Assembly: GCF_019688735.1 (NCBI RefSeq)
Contig: NZ_JAIFYA010000003.1
Location: 186,001 to 250,000 of the forward strand
DNA length: 64,000 nt
From: Thermosulfurimonas sp. F29
GTDB taxonomy: Bacteria; Desulfobacterota; Thermodesulfobacteria; Thermodesulfobacteriales; Thermodesulfobacteriaceae
Direction: 5' to 3'
Shown here: positions 44,600-54,104 of the stretch, one piece after another
How positions within the stretch are numbered: the stretch's first letter is position 1
How the letters are laid out: the number at the start of each line of letters is the position of its first letter
Notes under the pieces: generated by a model
Told to the model about the DNA's origin: nothing
What the model saw: only the letters and a program-made list of their open reading frames with translations
Database searches by the model: none
Program-made: the position numbers and the translations under genes

Positions 44600-46767
44600 G
44601 CCTTTCTCGAGAAGAAATACTGAAAATTCGCCGGGAAGTTCTCTTCATTCTTCTGGGGCTGGGTCTTTTCGCCCTGCTCGTTTTCGTGGAATTCCGGGTC
44701 TTTCAGATCCTGCCCTGGAGCTTTTCCGGCCAGAATCTGGTCATCTTTGCCCTGATCCAGATCAATCTCATCCTGCTCCTTCTGGTGATCTATCTGGTGT
44801 TGCGCAACATTCTCAAGACCATTTTCGAGGCCCGCGCCACTCGCATATCAAGTAGCCTGCGCATAAAACTGGTGCTTTCCTTTCTGCTCCTTACCTTCGT
44901 TCCTGCTCTTCTCCTTTTCATGGTCTCCCACCGGTTCATCGAGACCAGCCTGGAATACTGGTTCGGGAGCAATCTCGATCAGCAACTGGAAAAGGCCCTC
45001 CTCGAGGCCCGGGCCTACTATCAGGATCGGGAGCGGGAGATCCTCCTTAAGCTACAGGAGTTCGAGAAAGGGTATCTGCGGCGGACGAAACACCTTTCTT
45101 CCCGCTCTCTTCGTCACTGGAGACGCCGTCTAGGGCTGGACACCCTGGAGGTTTACGATACCCGGGGAGGGATCCTCAAGCGCTCCTACGCTCGGGGGGT
45201 CAAACAGAAGGCTTTGGGTATTCCACCCTCCGTATTGCGCCAGCTAATTTCCTCGAAGGCCCCCGTTTCGGAAAACAGTGAACTAGGAACCAGGGTTCTC
45301 CTGCGGGTCTTCCTGTATGCTTCCTATCGCGGTCAACCGGTGGTGGTGGCCGGAGGGAAGTTCCTGGATCCCGGGCTGGAAAAATTGATCAAGGACATCA
45401 GTTCCGGTGTGGGGCTTTATCAGCAGCTCAAGTTCCTGCGGGCCCCGCTCAAGACCTCGCTTCTTCTCCTCCTGCTGCTGGTCACCCTTCTTACCATATT
45501 CGTGGGGGTCTGGTTCGGGATGCGGTTTGCCCGACGGCTTACCGATCCTCTCCAGGAACTGGCCGAGGCGGCGGATCGAATCGCCGCCCGGGACTTCGAA
45601 GTGAGTCTCCCGGAAGAGACCCCGGACGAGGTGGGAGTCCTAGTCAAGGCCTTCCGCCGGATGACCGGCGAGTTGCGGCATTATCGGGAAAGGGTGGAGG
45701 AGACCACCCGGGCGCTGGCCGAAGCCAACGAGGAACTCAAGAGACGCACCGCCTATCTCGAGACCGTGCTCTACAACATTACCGCCGGGGTGCTGGCGGT
45801 GGATCGGAAGGAGCGCCTCACCCTCACCAACCACCGCGCCCGGGAGCTTCTGGAGATCCCCCGATCGCCGGAGGGACGGCCTCTGGCCGAGGTGGTCTCC
45901 GAGGAGCTTCTAGGGGCCTTTCGTGAGCTCATGGAAAGGGCCAGCCGTGATCGGCCGGCCTTCCTCCCGGTAAGGTTGATGCAGGAAAAGGGCCCCCGGG
46001 TGCTGGGACTCACCGCCGTGCGCCTACCGGAAGAGGCCTTCCCGGGCTATCTTTTCCTGGTGGAGGATCTAACGGAGAAGGAGCGCATGGAGAGACTCGC
46101 CGCCTGGCGGGAGGTGGCCCGCAGAATCGCCCACGAGGTCAAAAATCCCCTGACTCCCATCCAGCTTTCCGCTCAACGCCTGCGGCGCAAACTCTCCGAA
46201 AAACTCTCCCCGGAGGACCGGGAGGTTCTGGCCCGCTGCACCACCACCATCGAAAAACAGGTGGAGGAGTTGAAGCGCCTGGTAAACGAGTTTTCGGCCT
46301 TTGCCCGTCTGCCCGGACTCCGTCTGGAGGAGAACGACCTGGGGGAGGTCCTGCGCGAGGTGGTGGCCCTCTACCAAGAGGCTCACCGGGAGGTGCGGTT
46401 CCGGGTGGAGGCCGAACCCCTCCCCCCCTTCCTTTTCGATCGGGATCAGATAAAAAGAGTTTTCCTGAACCTCTTCGACAACGCCATAGCCGCCATGGAG
46501 GAGAGGGGCGAGGTGCGGGTGCGCGTGGTAAGAGAGGCCGACTGGGTAAGGATAGAGGTGGAGGATACCGGTCCGGGGATTCCTCCGGAGATCCTCCCCC
46601 GGCTCTTCGAACCGTACGCCTCGGGAAAGGGAGGCACGGGCCTGGGACTGGCCATAGTCAACTCCATCGTTCAGGGGCACGGGGGAGAGATCCGGGCGGA
46701 GGAAAACCGGCCTCACGGGGCCCGGTTTGTAATCCGCCTTCCCTTCCGCAGGAGGCCTCATGCCTGA
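44596..46767 (+). CDS. NtrY-like sensor histidine kinase
   Basis: A 723-aa inner-membrane kinase. Three N-terminal helices (about 12-35, 43-66, 91-112), an extracytoplasmic region, a fourth helix near 290-310, a HAMP domain, a coiled coil, a PAS domain (about 390-480), HisKA with RRIAHEVKNPLTPIQLSAQ, and HATPase motifs NLFDNAIAAME, EDTGPGIPPE and GTGLGLAIV. It would phosphorylate the NtrX-like regulator encoded next. NtrY/NtrX control nitrogen or redox and envelope responses; the signal here is unknown. Confidence 0.9.
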   Translation: MSLSREEILKIRREVLFILLGLGLFALLVFVEFRVFQILPWSFSGQNLVIFALIQINLILLLLVIYLVLRNILKTIFEARATRISSSLRIKLVLSFLLLTFVPALLLFMVSHRFIETSLEYWFGSNLDQQLEKALLEARAYYQDREREILLKLQEFEKGYLRRTKHLSSRSLRHWRRRLGLDTLEVYDTRGGILKRSYARGVKQKALGIPPSVLRQLISSKAPVSENSELGTRVLLRVFLYASYRGQPVVVAGGKFLDPGLEKLIKDISSGVGLYQQLKFLRAPLKTSLLLLLLLVTLLTIFVGVWFGMRFARRLTDPLQELAEAADRIAARDFEVSLPEETPDEVGVLVKAFRRMTGELRHYRERVEETTRALAEANEELKRRTAYLETVLYNITAGVLAVDRKERLTLTNHRARELLEIPRSPEGRPLAEVVSEELLGAFRELMERASRDRPAFLPVRLMQEKGPRVLGLTAVRLPEEAFPGYLFLVEDLTEKERMERLAAWREVARRIAHEVKNPLTPIQLSAQRLRRKLSEKLSPEDREVLARCTTTIEKQVEELKRLVNEFSAFARLPGLRLEENDLGEVLREVVALYQEAHREVRFRVEAEPLPPFLFDRDQIKRVFLNLFDNAIAAMEERGEVRVRVVREADWVRIEVEDTGPGIPPEILPRLFEPYASGKGGTGLGLAIVNSIVQGHGGEIRAEENRPHGARFVIRLPFRRRPHA

Positions 46768-48124
46768 GATCCTGGTGGTGGACGACGAAAGGAGCATCCT
46801 CGAGAGTCTGCGGGACATCCTGGAGGACGAGGGCTACAGCGTGAGGTGCGTGGAAAGCGGCGAGGAGGCCCTCCGCCTCGTCGAGGAATCTCCCCCGGAT
46901 CTGGTACTGCTGGACATATGGTTGCCCGGGCTCGACGGCATGAAGGTGCTCGAGCGGCTTCGCCAGGAGCATCCCACCCTCCCGGTGGTCATGATTTCCG
47001 GGCACGGCACCATAGAACTGGCCGTCCGGGCCGTGAAACTGGGGGCCTTCGATTTTCTGGAAAAACCCCTTTCCTACGACCGGGTAATCGTTACCGTGGA
47101 GAAGGCCCTAAGGATGCGGGCCCTTTCCGAGGAGAACCTGAGGCTGCGTTCCCGTCTGCGGGAGCCCGGTCTCACCGGGGAGTCCCCGGCCATTCGGGAG
47201 GTGCGCGAACTCATCGCCCGGGTGGCTCCCACCGAGGCCACCGTGCTCATCCAGGGAGAGTCCGGTGTGGGCAAGGAGGTGGCCGCCCGGATGATCCACA
47301 ATCTTTCCCGGCGGGCTCAGGGGCCCTTCGTGGAGGTTAACTGCGCCGCCATTCCCGAAAACCTCATCGAAAGCGAACTTTTCGGACACGAAAAGGGGGC
47401 CTTTACCGGGGCCACCCGATCCCGCCGGGGTAAGTTCGATCAGGCCCACCGGGGGACGCTCTTTCTGGACGAGGTGGGGGACATGAGCCTTTCGGCCCAG
47501 GCCAAGGTCCTGCGGGTAATCCAGGAAAAGAGGTTTGAACGGGTGGGCGGGGATCGGACCATTGAGGTGGATGTGCGCATCATCGCCGCCACCAACAAGG
47601 ACCTCCGGGCCGAAATGGAGGCCGGTCGTTTCCGGGAAGACCTCTACTTCCGGCTCAATGTGGTTCCCATCGTGATCCCCCCCCTGCGCGAACGACCGGA
47701 GGACATCCCCCTCCTGGTGGAGGAGTTTCTGGACGAACTTTCCCGGCACAGCGGGCTGGGGAGGAAGGTGATCTCTCCGGAGGTCCTGGAGGTGTTGAAG
47801 CGCTATCCCTGGCCGGGAAATGTGCGGGAACTGAAGAACCTCATCGAGCGTCTGGTGATCATCTCTCCGGGGGAGGAGATCACCCTGAACGATCTGCCCC
47901 GGGAGTTTCTGGATTATGCCGAGCGCGCCCGGGGTGGAGGGGAGATCCCCGAGTGGCTGCGGGTGGCCGACTTCAAGACCGCCCGGGAGATGTTCGAAAG
48001 AGAATTTCTGCGTCGGAAACTCGAGGAATACGGTGGGAACATCTCCCGGATGGCGCAGGCCATCGGTCTCAGGCGCAGTTACCTCCATCGCAAACTCAAG
48101 GCCCTGGGGCTCTCGAGGGAGTAA
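46760..48124 (+). CDS. NtrX/NtrC-like sigma-54 response regulator
   Basis: A 454-aa activator: receiver domain with VDDERSILESL, phospho-acceptor Asp in LVLLDIWLPG and a Lys in LEKPLSY. The AAA+ domain follows with Walker A GESGVGKEV, GAFTGA (needed to contact sigma-54), Walker B TLFLDEVGDM and REDLYFRLNV. A Fis-type helix-turn-helix closes the protein (NISRMAQAIGLRRSYLHRKLKAL). It overlaps the kinase gene by 8 nt, confirming the pair. Confidence 0.93.
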   Translation: MPEILVVDDERSILESLRDILEDEGYSVRCVESGEEALRLVEESPPDLVLLDIWLPGLDGMKVLERLRQEHPTLPVVMISGHGTIELAVRAVKLGAFDFLEKPLSYDRVIVTVEKALRMRALSEENLRLRSRLREPGLTGESPAIREVRELIARVAPTEATVLIQGESGVGKEVAARMIHNLSRRAQGPFVEVNCAAIPENLIESELFGHEKGAFTGATRSRRGKFDQAHRGTLFLDEVGDMSLSAQAKVLRVIQEKRFERVGGDRTIEVDVRIIAATNKDLRAEMEAGRFREDLYFRLNVVPIVIPPLRERPEDIPLLVEEFLDELSRHSGLGRKVISPEVLEVLKRYPWPGNVRELKNLIERLVIISPGEEITLNDLPREFLDYAERARGGGEIPEWLRVADFKTAREMFEREFLRRKLEEYGGNISRMAQAIGLRRSYLHRKLKALGLSRE

Positions 48125-48126
48125 GG

Positions 48127-49650
48127 GTGCCCGCTTTCAGCCGGACTCTTTCCGAAAAGGAATTCGTGATCACCTTTGAGCTGGTGCCCGGACGCAGCAC
48201 CCGCACCCGGCATTACCGACAGATTATTCGTTTCGCCGAGGCTCTCGCCGGGGAGGGGCTTTTCGACGCCCTTTCCATCACCGATAACGCCGGGGGACAT
48301 CCGGCTCTGGCCCCGGAGGCTCTGGGACGGGAGCTCCGCCTCATGGGGCACGAACCCATCATTCACTTTTCCTGCAAGGACAAAAATCGCAATCAAATAG
48401 AGAGCGATCTCCTGGCCCTGGATCGAGAAAGGTTGCACACCCTTCTGATTCTCACGGGGGACTATCCCCGCTACGGATACCGGGGCCGGGCCAAGCCGGT
48501 CTTTGACCTGGATTCGGTATCCCTCCTGCGCCTGGTTTCGGAGATGCGGGAGGGGTTTCACCTCCCTCCCGAGGTGCCCGGCGGGGGGCTTCGTCTTCCC
48601 CCCATTCCCTTCTTTCCGGGCTGTGTGGTGAATCCCTTCAAGTGGACCGAGGCCGAGACCGTTCTTCAGTACTTCAAGCTCCTTCGTAAGATACGGGCCG
48701 GGGCCTCTTTCGTAATTACGCAGGTGGGGTTTTCGGCCCGCAAGTTCCAGGAGTTGCTGTATTTCCTGGATGAGGAAGGGATCAGGGATCTACCGGTGCT
48801 TGCCGGAGTCCTGGTCATGGATCTGCGTCTGGCTCGCCTTCTCCATCGGGGGGTGGTGCCGGGGATAACCGTTTCGGAAAGACTTCTGCGCCGGGTGGAA
48901 CGGGAATCCCGCGCCCCGGACGGGGGAAAGGAGGCGGCGCTTTCCCGGGCCGCCCGTCTCATAGCCGTCTGCCGGGGGCTGGGTTTCCGGGGAGTGCACA
49001 TCTGCGGGGCCCCGCTCGATCCCGTGGCGGCGCGAGAACTCCTTCACATGGCCGGGGAGTTTTACCCCCGCTGGCGGGAATTCCTGCCGGAATTCTCCGA
49101 ACACCCGGAAGGGGCCTTCTTCCTCTACCGGGAGGATCCGGAAACCGGACTCAATGTCCCGCAAAGAGTGCCCCCGGGTCCTCCCCGGTCCGGAGGGATC
49201 CTCTACCGGTTTTCCCGCCTGGTTCACCGGATCTTTTTTTCCCCTCGCGGACGCCTCTTACCCGTGTGGAAAAAACTGGCCGAGCGCGTGGCCGGAAGTT
49301 CCCTCGAAAAACACTTCACCCGGATGGAATACTGGTTCAAGAAAGCCCTCTTCGACTGTCAGGAGTGCGGGGATTGTGTACTGGCGGAAATGGCCTTCCT
49401 CTGCCCCCAGAGTCAGTGCGCGAAGTACCTCCTCAACGGTCCCTGCGGAGGAAGCCAGGAAGGATGGTGCGAGGTGTATCCCGGGAAACGCCGTTGCGTG
49501 TATGTACGGATCTACGAACGTCTCCGTCCGGAGGAGCGCCGGAGCAAGCTCCTTTCCGGAGAACTTTCCCCGCGCGACTGGGCCCTCTTCCGGACCTCTT
49601 CCTGGCTGAACTTCTATCTGGGACGCTCTAACTCCCCACCGGAAGAGTGA
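48127..49650 (+). CDS. metF: Methylenetetrahydrofolate reductase, MetF-MetV type fusion
   Basis: A 507-aa protein. The first ~300 residues are the MetF barrel (FVITFELVPGRSTRTRHYRQ, SITDNAGGHPALAPEAL, TLLILTGDYPRYGY, GASFVITQVGFS). The C-terminal ~110 residues are a MetV-like cysteine domain (CQECGDCVLAEMAFLCPQSQ, GPCGGSQEGWCEV) that probably binds a Fe-S cluster or zinc. In acetogen-type pathways MetF and MetV act together to form methyl-THF in the Wood-Ljungdahl methyl branch; here they are fused. GTG 48127 lies 2 nt after ntrX and follows GGGAGTAAGG. Confidence 0.85.
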   Translation: MPAFSRTLSEKEFVITFELVPGRSTRTRHYRQIIRFAEALAGEGLFDALSITDNAGGHPALAPEALGRELRLMGHEPIIHFSCKDKNRNQIESDLLALDRERLHTLLILTGDYPRYGYRGRAKPVFDLDSVSLLRLVSEMREGFHLPPEVPGGGLRLPPIPFFPGCVVNPFKWTEAETVLQYFKLLRKIRAGASFVITQVGFSARKFQELLYFLDEEGIRDLPVLAGVLVMDLRLARLLHRGVVPGITVSERLLRRVERESRAPDGGKEAALSRAARLIAVCRGLGFRGVHICGAPLDPVAARELLHMAGEFYPRWREFLPEFSEHPEGAFFLYREDPETGLNVPQRVPPGPPRSGGILYRFSRLVHRIFFSPRGRLLPVWKKLAERVAGSSLEKHFTRMEYWFKKALFDCQECGDCVLAEMAFLCPQSQCAKYLLNGPCGGSQEGWCEVYPGKRRCVYVRIYERLRPEERRSKLLSGELSPRDWALFRTSSWLNFYLGRSNSPPEE

Positions 49651-50746
49651 GAAGAGGCGAAAGCCCCTTTCCCTTGGAAGCCTCCAGGGCAAAGAGCTGC
49701 TGAAGCAGAACGAAGGTGGCCTTGGTGCTGGGATCGGTATCGGAAAGGTAAAACCATCGTCCCCGGTAATGCACGGCGAGCAGAGCCCCGGAGGGGAAGG
49801 TGGAACTTTCGCGAACCCGAAAGAGGTCTCCCAGGACCCGTTTCCAGTCAAAGGGCCGTCCATCCGGAAGCCTGGTGAGGACGACCCGCCCCTCTGCCAC
49901 ATCCCTTTCCGGGACCTCCACTCCCTGGGAGAGGTAGAAAAGCACCCCGATGAGGGAACGGGTCTCCACCCGAATACGATCCGGCCCGGGTTCGGCCTCC
50001 GGCCCTACCAGGGGGTAATAGGAGGCCCGGGTCAGGCGGAGGAGACGAAGGACCTCCCGCGTTTCCGCAAGATCCCGGGCCTCGGGAGAGATGAGGAGGG
50101 CCGGAAAAGCCCGCCCTTCCCTTTCCAGGAACACGAACCGAAGATAACCGTGTCGGCGCAGGTTTTCCAGGGCACGACTGACCCGCAGAAAGGTCTCAAA
50201 CCTCGGCGGTTTCGAAGGCGTAGGCCCGGAGGCGGTGGGAGCGTTGGGGACCCCGTTTAACCCCTGCACGCAGAGACGCAGAACCCGATCCACGCGCCAT
50301 CCGGAGTTGAGCAATAAGACCAGGTGTTCCACCGGTATGGGGGAAAGAAGTCTCCTGGCGAACTCCTCCCCCTGAAGCGGTACGAAGGTAAAGGTGGGTT
50401 TTACCGCATAGGAAAACCCCAGGCCGAAGCTATAGGAATCGGGATAGGCCTCGTTCACCCTGGCTCCGGCGGAAAGATCGCCGGAAAATCCGTACTGGGT
50501 GGAGATGCTGGTGACCTCCAGGAAGACCGGGGGTTCCCCGTAGCGCAAACGGACCAGGTTGAGGATCATCTGTTCGGCCAGCGAGTGCTGCAGGGCCCGA
50601 TTGAAGCCCAGGGAGGATTGCTTAAGTTCCGCGCCCGGGTGGAGGGCGCAAGAGGTCAGAAGGAGTGCACCCGCCAGGAAAAACCCTTTAACCCACGAAC
50701 CGACGGACCAGGTCCTCGAGTTTCCGGCAGACCTCCTGCCAGTCAT
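49628..50746 (-). CDS. Predicted lipoprotein of unknown function
   Basis: A 372-aa protein with a lipobox (FFLAGALLLTSC), so it is likely anchored in a membrane after cleavage. It continues with SLGFNRALQHSLAEQMILNLVRLRYGEPPVFLEVTSIS, a pattern seen in uncharacterised envelope proteins. ATG 50746 lies 59 nt inside the reverse gyrase 3' end; no better in-frame start is visible nearer the signal peptide. The 3' end overlaps the convergent metF gene by 23 nt. Confidence 0.7.
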   Translation of the reverse strand: MTGRRSAGNSRTWSVGSWVKGFFLAGALLLTSCALHPGAELKQSSLGFNRALQHSLAEQMILNLVRLRYGEPPVFLEVTSISTQYGFSGDLSAGARVNEAYPDSYSFGLGFSYAVKPTFTFVPLQGEEFARRLLSPIPVEHLVLLLNSGWRVDRVLRLCVQGLNGVPNAPTASGPTPSKPPRFETFLRVSRALENLRRHGYLRFVFLEREGRAFPALLISPEARDLAETREVLRLLRLTRASYYPLVGPEAEPGPDRIRVETRSLIGVLFYLSQGVEVPERDVAEGRVVLTRLPDGRPFDWKRVLGDLFRVRESSTFPSGALLAVHYRGRWFYLSDTDPSTKATFVLLQQLFALEASKGKGLSPLLTLPVGS

Positions 50747-53700
50747 CCTGCCCCTCCTCGATGCGATCCATAAGGGTTTCCAGTTCCCGGGTAAACTCTT
50801 CGGAGACGAGGTGGGGAAAATCCCTCCGTAGCACCTCGTAAACCTCTTTCCCCAGGTGGGTGGGCACCAGGCGGCCTCCCTTTATGGCCTTGACATAGCC
50901 CCGGGAAAGCAGGGTGCTAACGATTTCGGCGTAGGTGGAAGGGCGTCCCAGGCCGCGTTTTTTCATTTCCTGAACCAGGGTGCCCTCGGTGAAAAGCGGT
51001 TTGGCCGAGACGCTGCGAAGCCGTATCTCTTCCGGCCCCCCCCGGGGCTGAAAGAGGGTAAGGGGTTCCCACAGCCGGTCGTGTCCGGGGCGAAGCATCT
51101 CCACCGGAGCCCGATCCTCCCAGGAAAAGTCCGATACGGTAAAACGCAGGCGAGCCACCTTAACCCGGGGATTGCGGCACTGGCTGGCCATGAAACGCCT
51201 GAAGATGAGGTCGTAGAGACGCAGGGCATCCCTTTCGTTTTCCAGGGAGAGAAGACCGTGAGCCACCCGCGAGCGCAATTCCCGGAGATCCCAGGGCCGG
51301 GTGGGACGGATGGCCTCGTGGGCCCCGCCTTCCCCCCAGGCCCGGGGGAAAAAGAAGTCCGCCCCGAGCGTCTTTTCCAGATAGGGGCGGGCCACCTGAA
51401 AGCGTCCGGCCTCGGAGACCCGGGTGGAATCGGTGCGGTGGTAGGTGATGAGCCCGCTTTCGAAGAGGTGCTGAAGCAGGGTCATGGTGTATCGGCTGGT
51501 GAAACCCAGGCGGGTGTGGGCTTCCTCAAGCACGGTGTCCGTAGTGAAGGGAGACGGGGCGGGGATCTCCTCCTCCGACTCCTCCAGGACTTCCCACCGC
51601 AGGGTACCGAACTCCTCCTTCAGGGATCGGGCCCTGCGACCGTCCTCGAGTTCCAGGGTGAAACGGCGACCTCCCAGGCGGAAACTCAGGAGATAGCGTT
51701 TGCGACCGGCCTCCCTGGCCCGCTCGATGACCCAGCCCAGCACCGGGGTCTGAACCCGTCCGGCCGAAAGGCCTCGCCGGGAAAAGACCCGCCAGAGATA
51801 ACGGGAAAGGGCAAACCCCACCCACCGATCCGCCACCCGGCGGGCCAGCTGGGCTTTTACCCGGGCCGTGTTGAAATCCTGCGGCCGGGCCAGGGCCTCC
51901 CGCAGGGCCCGGGGGGTAACCTCGTGAAACTCGAGCCGCCGGATGTTGGCCTGATACGGGCGCAGGGAGATCATGAGATCGTAGGCGATCTTCTCGCCCT
52001 CGGCATCGGGGTCCGAACCGATGAGGACCTCGTCGGCGGAAAAGGCCACCCGCGCCAGCGCCGCAAGGATCTCCCCCTTGTCCCAAACCCTCCCCCCAGG
52101 ACACCTTTCCTTTACTTCCTCCGGATCCACCAGTTCCTCTCCGGTATCCTGACAACGCTTGATGGTATCGAAGAGGGGCCGATAACGGCCGTCTTCGGAA
52201 AACACTCCGAACAACCCCCGCCGGCGGGAGAGGTTGAAGACATGGCCCAGGGAGGCCGTAACCATGAGAAGCCGGTCCTCGGTGGGAATCTCGTAAACGA
52301 CGACCCGTCCCAGGCGTCTATGGGATGGTCTTCCCCAGAAGGAGGCAATGGTTCGGGCCTTGTGGGGGCTTTCCACCACCAGGAGGGTGCTTCGGACCTT
52401 CGGAGTGCGTCCTTCGCGGAGCCCCCGACGGGCCTCGGTGAGCCGGCGGGAAACCTCCTCGAGATTTAACTCCGGGAGGGGACGGAAGTCCGGTGGCTCC
52501 CCGAGGAAAAAACGAAGTCGATGTTTAAGGCTCGCGAGAGCCCGGCGACTTTCCGCAAGCACCACGGATAGCCCCGGGAGCACCCCCCGGGCCGAAAGTC
52601 GGGACACCCTGCCCGAGGCCTGAAGATAGGCCGCGGCGTCTCCTACCACCACGAAAAGCTCCCCCTCCCTCTCCTCCAGAAAGACCTCCTCGGAGGAACG
52701 CAGCCTTTCCCGAAAGGCGCTCTCCGAAAGACGCGTCTCAAGGAAGTGCCGGATTTCCCTGAGACGGGCCTCAATCCTGGGATACCGGGGAAGGTCCTCC
52801 GCTCTGAGGGTAAGATAGTTGCGGAGATAGCGCAGGTGAGCCGTCGCCTCGGTCTCCTCCTCGCCTTCGAAAACCGGAAGCAGGGCCGAAAGGAGGGCGT
52901 AAAGGTTCTGGGGAGAAAGCTCCAGCCGCAGGGAGAACACATGCTTGGGCACCCCCACGAACACGGCGTAGCGCAGAACCTCCGGAAGATCGAGCCCCCT
53001 GACCAGAGGATTCCCCAGGTGAGCCAGCCCCACCGCCACCTCGAAGTCCCCTCTTTGCAACCCTTCCACGAGTTTTTCCGGAGAGGCCTCCAGATAGGAG
53101 ACCGCTCTGATTCCGTTTCGGCGCAAAAATTCGGTAAACCGCGGCACCTCGGCTTTACCCAGATCCTCGGAGAGGAAGATAAGCCCTCCGGCTCCCAGGC
53201 GCCGACAGACCTCCACGGCCTCGGAAAAGAGTTTGTCCCGGGGCACCTCAAGATAGGCATCCAGGACATTTCGAAGGGTGGAGGTGGCCCGCTGAATGTC
53301 GAAACCGAGGAGCTGCTGGAAAAGGACCACCCGCGAGGTTCGGGGTTTGAGGGTAGCCGAGGAGATAATCAGGCGGGCCCGCCCTCCCCTCTCCCGGATG
53401 CCGTTTAGGAGTTCGAAGTCGTGGTCCGTTTTGCGGGGTTTTAGGGCCAGAAGAATCTCCTCTTCGGTGAATCCCAGTACGCGAAAGAGGGTCTCCAGGT
53501 GCCTGGAGCGCTTGAGAAAGGCGTCCACATCGTCCACGAAGACCAGCGAAAAGGCGATCCGGGCAAGCTCCGGGCCGTGTTGATACATGAAGGCCGAGGT
53601 GGCTACCAGGATCTCGTAGTCGCCCGCGGCGAAGGCCTCCTTGTCCCGCCTGCGCCCCCGATAGGCCAGAATTTTCCGCGAGATCGATAGCCTTTCGGCC

Positions 53701-54104
53701 AGAGCCTCGAGCCTTCCGTGCAACTGATCACAGAGGAGACGGGTGGGGACCACGATGAGGCTTTTTCCCGGATTTAAGAGGGTGAGAAGTAGCCCGAAGG
53801 TGGTCTTTCCCGATCCGGTGGGGGCCACGATGGCGAAGGACTCCCCTAGGAAAAAACGCTTGGCCCAGGTCTCCTGAAGGCTCGAGGGAGCGTGCCCCAC
53901 GGCCCGTATAAACATCTCCCGGAAGTGGGCCAGTTTTTCTCGGGCCTCACAGAAGGGACGAAGCCCGAGGAGTCTTTCTTCAGGAAGGGCGCAGGGCTCC
54001 TCCGGCTCGGGAAGACACCTCTCGCAGGGCCATCCCGCAAGGAGCCGGTCGTCTCCGATCTCGCCGCCGCAGTTCGGACATCCGTGGGCCAGGGAAAAAA
54101 GCAT
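50688..54104 (-). CDS. rgy: Reverse gyrase
   Basis: A 1138-aa fusion of a helicase-like domain and a type IA topoisomerase that introduces positive supercoils; it is the hallmark of hyperthermophiles. N-terminal zinc finger CPNCGG...CERC (9-30), Walker A APTGSGKT (94-101), DDVD box, SSATLKPRT; then TOPRIM with LVVESPHKARTIASFWG and GSDPDAEGEKIAYD, and catalytic Tyr in LITYHRTDSTRVS. It is complete. The start overlaps the stop of the Fe-S/DUF3786 gene (TAATG), so translation is probably coupled. Confidence 0.97.
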   Translation of the reverse strand: MLFSLAHGCPNCGGEIGDDRLLAGWPCERCLPEPEEPCALPEERLLGLRPFCEAREKLAHFREMFIRAVGHAPSSLQETWAKRFFLGESFAIVAPTGSGKTTFGLLLTLLNPGKSLIVVPTRLLCDQLHGRLEALAERLSISRKILAYRGRRRDKEAFAAGDYEILVATSAFMYQHGPELARIAFSLVFVDDVDAFLKRSRHLETLFRVLGFTEEEILLALKPRKTDHDFELLNGIRERGGRARLIISSATLKPRTSRVVLFQQLLGFDIQRATSTLRNVLDAYLEVPRDKLFSEAVEVCRRLGAGGLIFLSEDLGKAEVPRFTEFLRRNGIRAVSYLEASPEKLVEGLQRGDFEVAVGLAHLGNPLVRGLDLPEVLRYAVFVGVPKHVFSLRLELSPQNLYALLSALLPVFEGEEETEATAHLRYLRNYLTLRAEDLPRYPRIEARLREIRHFLETRLSESAFRERLRSSEEVFLEEREGELFVVVGDAAAYLQASGRVSRLSARGVLPGLSVVLAESRRALASLKHRLRFFLGEPPDFRPLPELNLEEVSRRLTEARRGLREGRTPKVRSTLLVVESPHKARTIASFWGRPSHRRLGRVVVYEIPTEDRLLMVTASLGHVFNLSRRRGLFGVFSEDGRYRPLFDTIKRCQDTGEELVDPEEVKERCPGGRVWDKGEILAALARVAFSADEVLIGSDPDAEGEKIAYDLMISLRPYQANIRRLEFHEVTPRALREALARPQDFNTARVKAQLARRVADRWVGFALSRYLWRVFSRRGLSAGRVQTPVLGWVIERAREAGRKRYLLSFRLGGRRFTLELEDGRRARSLKEEFGTLRWEVLEESEEEIPAPSPFTTDTVLEEAHTRLGFTSRYTMTLLQHLFESGLITYHRTDSTRVSEAGRFQVARPYLEKTLGADFFFPRAWGEGGAHEAIRPTRPWDLRELRSRVAHGLLSLENERDALRLYDLIFRRFMASQCRNPRVKVARLRFTVSDFSWEDRAPVEMLRPGHDRLWEPLTLFQPRGGPEEIRLRSVSAKPLFTEGTLVQEMKKRGLGRPSTYAEIVSTLLSRGYVKAIKGGRLVPTHLGKEVYEVLRRDFPHLVSEEFTRELETLMDRIEEGQDDWQEVCRKLEDLVRRFVG

